Assembly: GCF_000721705.1 (NCBI RefSeq)
Contig: NZ_JOJL01000023.1
Coordinates: 62,001-126,000, forward strand
Direction: 5' to 3'
Length of the DNA stretch: 64,000 bases
Source of the DNA: Actinoplanes subtropicus
GTDB lineage: Bacteria > Actinomycetota > Actinomycetes > Mycobacteriales > Micromonosporaceae
The notes under the pieces were generated by a model. That model was not told the origin of the DNA. It saw only the letters and a list, made by a program, of their open reading frames with translations, and ran no database searches. Shown here piece by piece: positions 46,318 to 54,117 of the stretch (the first letter of the stretch is position 1; the number at the start of each line of letters is the position of its first letter). The translations under genes and the position numbers were made by a program.

Positions 46318-46713
46318 TTATGATGTTTTTTCGTAGTCCAGCCAGATCCCGTGATCGTTGGTCAATCCACCGGTGCCGGTGAGGCCGGCCAGCGCGCCGG
46401 TTCCGCTGCCGGGCACGATCACCAGGAACTCGGCCTCACGGTTGTCGCCCAGGGTCGTCGCGGAATGGGCGAAATTGATCGCGCCCGCCAGGCCGCCGAT
46501 CGAGCCCTCGAAGGACTCCATCGCCACGTACGTGCCGACGCCGGTCGCCTGGTCGTAGGCGGCGGTGAAGAGGGTGTTCGACCGGCCGGAGACCTCGCCG
46601 GTGAAGGTCTTGGTCATGGTGGCGACGCCGACCGGCACGGCGGTCTTGACATCGCCGGACGGGACGGGCGCAGGGGTGAAGTTGGCAACCTCGAAGGTTC
46701 CGGTGGCTCGCAT
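46318..46713 (-). CDS. DUF3224 domain-containing protein
   Basis: A 131-residue beta-barrel-like protein of the DUF3224 family, as shown by KTFTGEVSGRSNTLFTAAY, VAMESFEGSIGGLAGAINFAHS and the closing FLVIVPGSGTGALAGLTGTGG...GIWLDYE. Members are small soluble proteins of unknown role, possibly allene oxide cyclase-like in fold. The whole gene sits alone, 42 bp after the subtilase operon ends, on the same strand. ATG 46713 is the only sensible start. Confidence 0.85.
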   Translation of the reverse strand: MRATGTFEVANFTPAPVPSGDVKTAVPVGVATMTKTFTGEVSGRSNTLFTAAYDQATGVGTYVAMESFEGSIGGLAGAINFAHSATTLGDNREAEFLVIVPGSGTGALAGLTGTGGLTNDHGIWLDYEKTS

Positions 46714-46755
46714 GCCCGTGACAGTAGAGGCAATGACTGACAGTTCACGTCAGGA

Positions 46756-48558
46756 TCAGCGGACCGTCAGCGTTACCGTCGCCTGATGCTGGATCGTGCC
46801 GGAGGTGCCGGTCACGGTGAGGGTGAAGGTGCCGCGAACCGTTGGCGTCACGCGCAGGGTGGCCGAGCCGGGAGTGGTGGCCGGGTTCGGGGTGATCGTG
46901 GCGGTCGCGCCGGTCACCGACAGCGATACCGGGCCGGTGAAGTTGCCGATCGAGCTGGTCGCGACGGTGTAGGTGGCGGTCTGGCCGCGGGTGACGGTCG
47001 CCGAGGCCGGGGACGCGGTCATCGCGAAGCCGGGCGGCTGAGTGACGGTCAGCCGGGCATAGGCGGTGCGCGTCAGGCCGCCGCCGGTCGCGGTCAGGAT
47101 CAGCGGGTACGTGCCGGGCGCGAGCGCCGCGGTGGTCGTGATCGCGACCTGGGTGCCGGTGATGGTCGCGGAGGCCTGGGCCGGCAGGCCGGTGAGGGCG
47201 AGCGTGACGCCGGCGGTGAAGCCGTTGACCGGCGTCACCGTGACCGCGAGCGTCGCCGAACCGCCCGGCGCGACCGACGGGGCCGACGGTGAAACGGCGA
47301 CGGTGAAATCGGGCGCGGTGGCCAGCCACTGCAGGGCGGCCGGCGCGTCCACCCGGCCGTATCCGTAGGCATTGTCCGGGCCGGGTGCGCCCAGGTCGTC
47401 GGCGGCGCTCTCGAGCGCCGACTGCAACCGGTCGGCGCTCAGGTCGGGGTAGGCGCCGAGCAGCAGCGCGGCCACGCCGGTCACGTGCGGCGCCGCGACC
47501 GACGTGCCGGTGGCGTCGAGGTAGCCGCCGTAGAGATCCGTGGTGTGCACGCCGACCCCGGGCGCGACGAGCCGCGGCTCGACCCGCTGGTCGCAGGCGG
47601 ACGGCCCGCGGCTGCTCGACGGGTCGACCAGCCCGGTGTTGTCGACCGACCCGACGGCGAGCGCCTCCGGCAGGTTGGCGGGGCTCAGCACGGTTCCGGC
47701 CGTGCTGCCGTAGTTGCCGGCCGAGAACACCGGGAGGATGCCGGCCGCCCGCAGGTTGCGCAGGTCGGGCTGGAACTCCAGGCTGCAACCGGCCGCCGAG
47801 CCGGTCCACGAGGCGTTCACGACGTCCGGCGCGTCCGCGGTGGCGGGATTGTTGTCCGGGTCGAGCAGCCACTGGAATCCCTTGTGGATGACCGAGGTCG
47901 AGGCGGCGCCCCGGTCGTTGAAGATCTTCACGGCGATCCAGCGGGCGCCGGGTGCGACGCCGGTGGTGGCGCCGACGATCACGCCGGCCGTGGCGGTGCC
48001 GTGCCCGCTGACGTCGGTGGGCACGGTGGGGTGCTGGCCGTTCGGGTCGTACCAGCTGTCGCCGCCGCCGCGCCAGCTCCCGGCCAGGTCGGGGTGGGTG
48101 GCGTCGACGCCGGTGTCCATGATGGCCACCACCGCGCCCTGGCCGGTGAGACCGAGGTCCCACAGGGCGGGAGCGCCGACGGCGGCGATGTTCGGCTGGA
48201 CCGGCACGGTGGCCGCGACGACGTCGGGGTCGATCCGGGCGACCTCGGGGCGGGCGGCCATCTCGCGGACGACCGAGGGCGCCGCGGTGACCGCGACGGC
48301 GTTGACCACCCACAGCGGCGTCACGGCGGTGACCAGGCCCTCGGCCCGCCGCTTGCGCAGCAGCCCGAGCAGGCCGGGCTGGTCGGCACTCGCCCGCGCG
48401 CGCAGGGCCCGCACCAGGGCCGTCTGCCCGTGGACGCGGGCCGGGTCGACCTGGGTCCGCAGCCGAACGATCACCGACTCGAGGACGGGCCGGGCCGACG
48501 CGGGAACGGCCGGAACCAAGAGCAGGAAAACCAAAGCAATTCCGGCCGTACGCCTCAT
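46756..48558 (-). CDS. secreted subtilisin-like serine protease (S8) with Ig-like domains
   Basis: A 600-residue exported protease. Signal peptide residues 1-22 (cleavage at ASA) are followed by an I9-like propeptide, then the catalytic domain with Asp in AIMDTGVDATHPD, His in DVSGHGTATAGV, Asn in PVFSAGNYGS and Ser in ATGTSVAAPHVTG. After residue about 400 come two bacterial Ig-like domains (SPSAPSVAPGGSATLAVTV and SPASATVTRGQTATYTV). ATG 48558 overlaps the membrane-protein stop by 4 bp, making it the last gene of the copper-oxidase cluster. It may process or release the secreted partners; that role is an inference. Confidence 0.93.
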   Translation of the reverse strand: MRRTAGIALVFLLLVPAVPASARPVLESVIVRLRTQVDPARVHGQTALVRALRARASADQPGLLGLLRKRRAEGLVTAVTPLWVVNAVAVTAAPSVVREMAARPEVARIDPDVVAATVPVQPNIAAVGAPALWDLGLTGQGAVVAIMDTGVDATHPDLAGSWRGGGDSWYDPNGQHPTVPTDVSGHGTATAGVIVGATTGVAPGARWIAVKIFNDRGAASTSVIHKGFQWLLDPDNNPATADAPDVVNASWTGSAAGCSLEFQPDLRNLRAAGILPVFSAGNYGSTAGTVLSPANLPEALAVGSVDNTGLVDPSSSRGPSACDQRVEPRLVAPGVGVHTTDLYGGYLDATGTSVAAPHVTGVAALLLGAYPDLSADRLQSALESAADDLGAPGPDNAYGYGRVDAPAALQWLATAPDFTVAVSPSAPSVAPGGSATLAVTVTPVNGFTAGVTLALTGLPAQASATITGTQVAITTTAALAPGTYPLILTATGGGLTRTAYARLTVTQPPGFAMTASPASATVTRGQTATYTVATSSIGNFTGPVSLSVTGATATITPNPATTPGSATLRVTPTVRGTFTLTVTGTSGTIQHQATVTLTVR

Positions 48559-49445
48559 GGCAGGTCCTTCCGTTGCAGAGCGGCGAGCCCCAGCACCGCG
48601 AGCACCAGCAGACCGGCGCCCGGCAGACGGGGCAGGTCCTTCCGTTGCAGAGCGGCGAGCCCCAGCACCGCGAGCACCAGCAGACCGGCGCCCGGCAGAC
48701 GGGACGGGGAAGCGGGCGCGGCCGGCGCGACCCAGGTGAGCGGAACGGTGAGCCGGTCCCCCGCGCGCCGCACGGTGACGATCGCCAGCACCGTCGAGCC
48801 GGCCGACGGCGGGTCCGCGGCGCCGGCGTAGCGCCCGGTCGTGGCCGGCCGCAACGGGACATGGCGGCCGCCGAGGTCGAGACTGACCGCGTCGATCGGG
48901 GCGGGCGCCGGCCGCCGGGCGCTGGCCGCCAGGACGGTGAGGGCGCGACCGGTCTGGTTCAGCGAGACGGTCAGGTCGGCGACCGCGCCGGTCCGGACCA
49001 CCGGCGCGGCCGGGGCCGGGGGCGGTGCGCGGAAGCCGGCCGCCGCGACCAGGATCAGGGCCACCGCAACGAGGGGCGCGGCGCGATCCCGCACCGCCGC
49101 GCCCTCGTGGCGGACCATCGCGTACGCCGCCAGGCCACCCAGCGGGACGAAGACCGTGGCCGGTTCCAGCACCGCGAGCACCGCCGCGAGCCCGGCCGCG
49201 GCGACCGGCAACCAGCACCACGACCGGTCGCGAGCCACGCCGGCCAGCACGGCCAGTCCGGCGACCACCGGCCACGGCCGGCCGAGCGCGGCGCCCGCCA
49301 CCGCGGCGAGCGCGCCCGAGCCGGCCGCGTAGGTGAGCACCAACCGGCGGGCGGGCCCGGACAGCGCGACGAACCCGAGGAGCAGCCCGCCGGCGAGCCC
49401 GGCGAGCAGGCCCGGATACAGCCAGCCCTCAGACCACGCGAACAT
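48555..49445 (-). CDS. polytopic membrane protein with FixH/YtkA-like domain
   Basis: A 296-residue protein. Residues 1-140 hold four or five membrane helices; residues about 150-245 form an extracytoplasmic beta-domain (TGAVADLTVSLNQTGRAL to RAGDRLTVPLTWVAP) like the YtkA/FixH domains often found with copper proteins. The C-terminus is a membrane helix RLPGAGLLVLAVLGLAAL followed by QRKDLP, present twice in tandem because of a perfect 72-bp duplication. It overlaps the upstream gene by 17 bp and the protease by 4 bp. The function is unknown; accessory to copper handling is a guess from the company it keeps. Confidence 0.7.
   Translation of the reverse strand: MFAWSEGWLYPGLLAGLAGGLLLGFVALSGPARRLVLTYAAGSGALAAVAGAALGRPWPVVAGLAVLAGVARDRSWCWLPVAAAGLAAVLAVLEPATVFVPLGGLAAYAMVRHEGAAVRDRAAPLVAVALILVAAAGFRAPPPAPAAPVVRTGAVADLTVSLNQTGRALTVLAASARRPAPAPIDAVSLDLGGRHVPLRPATTGRYAGAADPPSAGSTVLAIVTVRRAGDRLTVPLTWVAPAAPASPSRLPGAGLLVLAVLGLAALQRKDLPRLPGAGLLVLAVLGLAALQRKDLP
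48559..48702. repeat. perfect 72-bp in-frame tandem duplication
   Basis: The unit starting GGCAGGTCCTTCCGTTGCAG at 48559 is repeated exactly at 48631. It encodes 24 residues, including a whole hydrophobic helix, at the C-terminus of the membrane protein and keeps the frame. Identity of both copies points to a very recent event. The overlap with the protease ribosome-binding site is unchanged. Confidence 0.97.
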
Positions 49446-49893
49446 GCTCTACCTGCGCGTTCCCCAGCAGCACCGTGACCCGGGCGCCGCGCCGCACCCA
49501 GTTGCCCGGGTTGTTGAACACGAGGTAGTAGGTGACGCCGGCCCGGAAGTCCCCGCTGTGCTCGTGGTTCATCAGCAGGTCGTGCACCACCAGGCCGGAG
49601 CTCTCGTCGACCACCGCCGGCGGGGTGGCCGCGTCGTGCAGGGCGTGCGCCCGATCCGGGTCGACCACGCGGAACCGCAGGTCGACCAGCCCGCCGCCGC
49701 CGGTCACCGCGACCCGGGTGATGGTCACGCCGCTGGCCTGGCCGAGGTCGTCGGCGGCCACCGCCGGGCGGGCCCAGCCGGCCGGCACCGGTACGGGGGC
49801 ATCCGGGCCGGCCGGGGTCCGGGCCAGGTGCCAGACCCACAGGCCGGCCCCGGCTACCACCACTCCGGCCAGGAGGCTCACCAGGCGCTTCAC
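49429..49893 (-). CDS. membrane-anchored extracytoplasmic protein
   Basis: A 154-residue protein with one N-terminal helix (LVSLLAGVVVAGAGLWVWHLA) and an extracytoplasmic beta-domain with GVTITRVAVTGGGGLVDLRFRVVD and VVHDLLMNHEHSGDFRAGVTYYLVFNNPGNWV. A His-Glu-His (NHEHSG) could bind metal. I do not know a named family. The GTG start at 49893 follows AGGAGA and comes after the 13-bp repeat spacer. It overlaps the polytopic partner by 17 bp, so these two and the protease are translated as a block. Confidence 0.68.
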   Translation of the reverse strand: MKRLVSLLAGVVVAGAGLWVWHLARTPAGPDAPVPVPAGWARPAVAADDLGQASGVTITRVAVTGGGGLVDLRFRVVDPDRAHALHDAATPPAVVDESSGLVVHDLLMNHEHSGDFRAGVTYYLVFNNPGNWVRRGARVTVLLGNAQVEHVRVV

Positions 49894-49924
49894 GATGTCT
49901 CCTAGCTGTTCTCTTCGGTGGTGG

Positions 49925-50011
49925 TCTTCAGTGGTGGTCTTCAGTGGTGGTCTTCAGTGGTGGTCTTCAGTGGTGGTCTTCAGTGGTGGTCTTCAGTGGT
50001 GGTCTTCAGTG
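49925..50011. repeat. seven tandem copies of a 13-bp unit
   Basis: TCTTCAGTGGTGG begins at 49925, 49938, 49951, 49964, 49977, 49990 and 50003, with no mismatches seen, and a degenerate copy precedes it near 49912. The array spans the stop codon of the degenerate cupredoxin gene (49980-49982) and most of the spacer to the next gene. The last coding residues KTTTEDHH derive from the repeat itself. Confidence 0.97.
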
Positions 50012-50906
50012 GGCCGCCACCGGTGGCCGGGGCCGGGCCGGTCGCGGTCTGCGGGCCGTTGGTGAGGTGCTGCTGGCGGTTGTAGAGCGGGAAGCCGTGC
50101 GGGCTCGGCCCGGCGCCGGCCGGAACGGTCACGATGGCGTCCTCGGTGGCGCCGGCCGGGATGGTCTCGGCGGTCACGTCCAGCGCGCCCGCCACCGGCC
50201 GGGCGTCCCGCGCCACCACCCGCCCGTGCATGCCAAGCATCGTCATCGTGGTGTTGTCGTAGCCGGCGTTCAGGTAACGCAGCAGCACCCGCTGCCCACC
50301 GGCGGCCGTGATGCCGGGCGCGGTGTCCGGATAGGACTTGCCGTTGATCAGCCAGTAGGTGGCCCGATAGGCGTGCATGTCGAACGTCTCCGGGGCGGCG
50401 TTGAAGGCGGGGTCGACGGCGCTCAGCACGAGCGGCGCCTCCACGTCGTAGTCGGTCGGCGCGGTCGCCGGCCGGACGATCAGCGCGCCGGAGAGGCCCA
50501 TCGCCGCCTGCCGGCCCGCGTCCCCGCCGCTCTGGTAGAGGTACGTGCCGGGCGCGCTCGCGGTGAACGTGCGGGTCACCGTCCCGCCGGGCGGCGCCGA
50601 GTCCGGCCCCGGGTCGAAGGTGATGCCGGGCGCCTCGAACGTGAGCGGGTGGCCGGCCGGCAGCGCGTTGGTGACCGTGATCGCGACCGTGTCGCCCACG
50701 GTGACCGACAGCACCGGACCGGGCAGGCCGGGGTTGGCGCAGCCGGTGGCGAAGCCCCAGATCGGGACGTTCGCGCCGCCGGCCATGGTGGCCGTGCCCG
50801 GCAGCGCGCACAGGGTGATCGTCACGGGCGCGGCCGACGCCGGGCTCGGGGCGCAGACCCCGACTGCCACGAGCGCCAGCACCAGGGCGCCCTTGCGTAC
50901 GTGCAT
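49980..50906 (-). CDS. secreted cupredoxin-domain protein without copper ligands
   Basis: A 308-residue exported protein (signal peptide cleaved near ASA at about 26) with two cupredoxin-type domains. Compared with the Tat oxidase encoded upstream, the type 1/type 3 copper segment YHCHFEDVEHVQMGM is replaced by YQSGGDAGRQAAMGL (Q125-S126-G127), and the HWHG motif is replaced by HPLTFEAPG. It is therefore probably a structural or regulatory paralogue rather than an oxidase. ATG 50906 is preferred (AGGAG 6-7 bases upstream) over GTG 50909. It lies 9 bp after the larger oxidase-like gene. The C-terminal residues fall in a 13-bp repeat. Confidence 0.8.
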   Translation of the reverse strand: MHVRKGALVLALVAVGVCAPSPASAAPVTITLCALPGTATMAGGANVPIWGFATGCANPGLPGPVLSVTVGDTVAITVTNALPAGHPLTFEAPGITFDPGPDSAPPGGTVTRTFTASAPGTYLYQSGGDAGRQAAMGLSGALIVRPATAPTDYDVEAPLVLSAVDPAFNAAPETFDMHAYRATYWLINGKSYPDTAPGITAAGGQRVLLRYLNAGYDNTTMTMLGMHGRVVARDARPVAGALDVTAETIPAGATEDAIVTVPAGAGPSPHGFPLYNRQQHLTNGPQTATGPAPATGGGPLKTTTEDHH

Positions 50907-50915
50907 CACCGTCTC

Positions 50916-52865
50916 CTAAGGGGCGTCGTAGCTCAGCGCCAGCAGGTTTCCCCAGGTGGAGAACGCTGCCGGGGCGGGGGACGTGTACCGCTCGGTGTGC
51001 ACCAGCACCCGGACCTGCCCGGCGTTCAGGTAGGCCGCCGCGCTCGGCAGTGTCCAGGTCGCGCCGACCTCGGTGGAGCCGACGCCTTGCGGCTGCGCCG
51101 GCGGGGCCGGCAGGGTCACCCAGCCCGGCGAGGCCGGCGTCGAGCAGCCGGCCGCGCCGCCCACCGTCCAGTCGCAGATCTTCACGGTCTGCTGCGGCAG
51201 GTTGGTGGTGAGCGCCGTGCACGTGGTGGCGGTCGTGGTGGCGCAGTTGGCGCCCTTGTAGGTCACCCTGAGGTGCTGCGATCCGGCCGGGACGCCGGTG
51301 AACCCGGCGGTGAGGTCGGTGGCCAGCGCGCTGACCACGGCGCCGCTCGCGTGCGTGGCCGCGGTGGTGCCGAGTTGGCCGCGCTGCACGGTCCAGGTCG
51401 CGGTGCCGGCGCCGGCGGTGACCCGCAGGACCTCGTTGTCGATCCGTACGTAGTAGCCGTTCGTGGCCGGGAACCCGGTGGCCGAGGCGACCGTGATCGA
51501 GGTCTGCGCTGCCGTGGTGGCGGACGGCCGGGTGGTGGTGCGCGGGTTGACCGCGTAGTAGCTGGTGTCGTCGGCGGCGAGCCCGGTGACCGTGCCGGAC
51601 TTCAGCACGCTGCCGAGCGGGGTGGCCGAGGTGGGCGCCGCGAAGCAGCCGCCGGGCGGGTCGACCCGCAGCAGCGTGGCCATGCCGCCGAAGCCCTGGT
51701 CGTAGTTGGTGAACTCGTTGAGCGCGTGGCTGTGCCAGGGGAAGTACCACTCGCCGCAGATGTTCTGGCTGACCACGCCGGTCGGCAGGATGCCCTTGCG
51801 GCCCAGGTACGGGCTGCCGGCGTACCAGGTGTTGCTGTCCTTGAAGAAGACGTCCCGGTAGTTGGGCGGCGGCACCGGCAGCGGGTTGGTCGACGGGTCC
51901 CAGTTGTCCTGGTCGTCCCAGCGGAGCAGGAAGTCCAGGGTCTGGCCGGCCGCGATGGTCTCGCCGAAATGCTCGACCGGGGCCGGCAGCAGGCGGCCGT
52001 CCTGGGCGATCTGGGTGGTGTGGTTGCCATGGGGGTGGAACGGGTGGTTCAGCGCGCCCACATTGATCATGCGGATCAGGGCCGGGGCGGTGGTCGAAGT
52101 CGTCGGCTGGATCCGGACCAGCGCGCCGTACGGCTGGTTGGGCAGCAGCGAGGAGCCGTTGTCCTGGATGGTGTCCGGGAACTCCCGGCCGTTGACCGCG
52201 AAGTACCGGTCCCGGCGGGCGTTCACGTCGTACGCGGCGCCGGTCTCCACGGCGTGGTGCAGGTCGGAGTCGATCTCGCTGAGCAGCAGCAGGTACTCCC
52301 GGGACGGGTCGAAGGCGGTGCTCGTCCCGTACGCGTAGCCGGGCCCGGCGGCGGGCCGTATGATCAGCGCGCCGTACAGGCCCATCTCGAGTTGCTTGGC
52401 GATGTCGGTGCCGCTCTCGTACAGGTAGGTACCGGGGCTGCCGGCCACGAACGAGTACTGGACCGTGCCGCCGCCGGCCGCGGCCTCGGTGGTGAGCAGG
52501 CCCGCGGCGCCGCCGGAGGCGGTCACCGCCGCGTCCTGTCCGGGGAAGACGATCGAGGCCGGCTCGGGCAGGTTGTCGGTCAGGTTGACCACCACGGTCT
52601 GGCCCTGGGTCACGCACAGCACCGGGCCCGGGCTCTGGAAGTGCCCGCCCGCCTCGGCGTAGCTCCACATGAAGACGCTGTTGCCGTCCGGGGTGTCGAT
52701 GTAGCCGGTCTGCGCCGTCAGGTTGAACGTGTGCGTCGAGCCGGCAACTGTGCCCGGCGTGCAGACCATGCCGGTCGGGGGCGCGTCGGGCGGGATGGCG
52801 GCGGCCCGGCCCGGCACGAACAGACAGCCGGCTGCGACGAGCAGCGATACGGCCGCGAACCTCAT
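50916..52865 (-). CDS. multicopper oxidase-like protein with degenerate T1 site
   Basis: A 649-residue secreted protein (signal peptide to about residue 25) with several cupredoxin domains. In domain 1 the ligand segment is YESGTDIAKQLEMGL (E150-S151-G152) instead of H-C-H. Later there are His-rich copper-like motifs HPFHPHGNH (about residues 268-276) and WHSHALNEFTNYDQ, where Ser379 stands at the T1 Cys position. Residues about 430-510 hold an inserted beta-domain (TSITVASATGFPATNGYYVRI). It might bind copper through His but lacks a normal electron-entry cysteine. ATG 52865 has GAGGGGG upstream. It is in one run with neighbours, 10 bp behind the Tat oxidase. Confidence 0.82.
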   Translation of the reverse strand: MRFAAVSLLVAAGCLFVPGRAAAIPPDAPPTGMVCTPGTVAGSTHTFNLTAQTGYIDTPDGNSVFMWSYAEAGGHFQSPGPVLCVTQGQTVVVNLTDNLPEPASIVFPGQDAAVTASGGAAGLLTTEAAAGGGTVQYSFVAGSPGTYLYESGTDIAKQLEMGLYGALIIRPAAGPGYAYGTSTAFDPSREYLLLLSEIDSDLHHAVETGAAYDVNARRDRYFAVNGREFPDTIQDNGSSLLPNQPYGALVRIQPTTSTTAPALIRMINVGALNHPFHPHGNHTTQIAQDGRLLPAPVEHFGETIAAGQTLDFLLRWDDQDNWDPSTNPLPVPPPNYRDVFFKDSNTWYAGSPYLGRKGILPTGVVSQNICGEWYFPWHSHALNEFTNYDQGFGGMATLLRVDPPGGCFAAPTSATPLGSVLKSGTVTGLAADDTSYYAVNPRTTTRPSATTAAQTSITVASATGFPATNGYYVRIDNEVLRVTAGAGTATWTVQRGQLGTTAATHASGAVVSALATDLTAGFTGVPAGSQHLRVTYKGANCATTTATTCTALTTNLPQQTVKICDWTVGGAAGCSTPASPGWVTLPAPPAQPQGVGSTEVGATWTLPSAAAYLNAGQVRVLVHTERYTSPAPAAFSTWGNLLALSYDAP

Positions 52866-52875
52866 TCTGGCCCCC

Positions 52876-54117
52876 TCAGACATAGGTCTGGCTCACGACG
52901 GTCTGTGCGGGCAGGGGGCGGGCCGGGGCGTACACCCGGACCTCGGTCATCATGCCGCCCGGTCCCGGCGCCGGGGAGGCGAAGTTCTGCAGCCTGCGCC
53001 AGTCCCGGTTCTTGAAGAAATAGACGTTGTACGCACCCCAGGTGTCCGAGCCGGACGGTCGTGCGGGGTCGTAGGCGGGCGCGTCGAAGAGCACGTCGCG
53101 CGCCTCGCCGGGCCCGAGGTAGAGGGTGTTGGTCCAGTACGAGGCGGCCCGCAGCGGCGCCGCGTCCTGCCCGATCACGTGCAGCGGGATGCCCGGCAGC
53201 TGCATGCTGTGCTGCTGGTAGCCGAGGTTGGCCAGCCGCAGCAGCACCCGCTCCCCCGGGTTGACCTGGATCAGCGCCGAGTTCGGCTGGCTGTGGTCGA
53301 CCGCGTCGTCGTAGTTCGGGTTCGGCGTGCCGATCCGCAGCGCCGCGGGCAGCGCCGGGTCGTCGTTGGGCAGCGTGGTCTGCGGATAGGTACGCCCGTT
53401 CAGCGTGAACCAGTGCGGGTCGTAGTCGGTCGGGATGGTCTCCTGGATGTCCCGGTCCCCGTCGTGGAAATCCCGCCACAGCTCGTTCAGCAGGATCGCG
53501 AAGTGCCGGTGGTAGCCGGTCGAGCCGTCGCCGTCGTTGTAGGCGAACCGGGTGAAGCCGCCGAACGCGGTCCCGTCCTGCCGCGGCCGGACGAAGACGA
53601 CGCCGGTCATCCCCATCTGCACGTGCTCGACGTCCTCGAAGTGGCAGTGGTACATGTACGTGCCCTCGCGGTGCGGCCGGTAGAAGTAGGTGAACTGCTT
53701 GTTGACCGGCACCGCGACCGAGACCTCGGGCACGCCGTCGTTGAGCGGGGTCGGCAGGTCGAACCCGTGCCAGTGCACGGTGTGCGAGTCGACGAGGTCG
53801 GGCCGCTGCACGAAGCCGAGGTTGGTCAGCGTGATCTTGATGTCGTCGTCCTGCCGGAGGTCGAGGGTCGGCGCGGTGTGCTGCGCGTGGCCCTTGTAGG
53901 TGCTCTCCAGCTGAGCGACCGTCAGCGCCGGGTCGACCCGCACGAACCCGAAGACGTAGAGCGGGTTGCCCTCCCGGCCGGGCACCGAGATGTAGCCGTC
54001 GGTGGCGACCAGCGACACCCCGGTGGTGGCCGCCGCGGCCGACCCGGTGTCGCCGACGAGTACGCCGACGGCGAGCGTGCCGGCCACGCCGTAAAGGAAG
54101 TCCCGGCGAGTGGTCAC
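52876..54117 (-). CDS. Tat-exported multicopper oxidase
   Basis: A 413-residue two-domain multicopper oxidase. The N-terminus TTRRDFLYGVAGTLAVGVL is a twin-arginine signal, so it is exported folded with its copper. Domain 1 keeps the ligands: SHTVHWHGFDLP (H115, H117) and YHCHFEDVEHVQMGM (H157, C158, H159, H165, with M168/M170). Domain 2 has HSMQLPGIPLHVIGQD but no second HCH. Two-domain oxidases of this type may act as trimers. The GTG start at 54117 shares a base with the TAG of the giant gene (TAGTG), so the two are coupled. It is the only member of the cluster with a full type 1 site. Confidence 0.88.
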   Translation of the reverse strand: MTTRRDFLYGVAGTLAVGVLVGDTGSAAAATTGVSLVATDGYISVPGREGNPLYVFGFVRVDPALTVAQLESTYKGHAQHTAPTLDLRQDDDIKITLTNLGFVQRPDLVDSHTVHWHGFDLPTPLNDGVPEVSVAVPVNKQFTYFYRPHREGTYMYHCHFEDVEHVQMGMTGVVFVRPRQDGTAFGGFTRFAYNDGDGSTGYHRHFAILLNELWRDFHDGDRDIQETIPTDYDPHWFTLNGRTYPQTTLPNDDPALPAALRIGTPNPNYDDAVDHSQPNSALIQVNPGERVLLRLANLGYQQHSMQLPGIPLHVIGQDAAPLRAASYWTNTLYLGPGEARDVLFDAPAYDPARPSGSDTWGAYNVYFFKNRDWRRLQNFASPAPGPGGMMTEVRVYAPARPLPAQTVVSQTYV

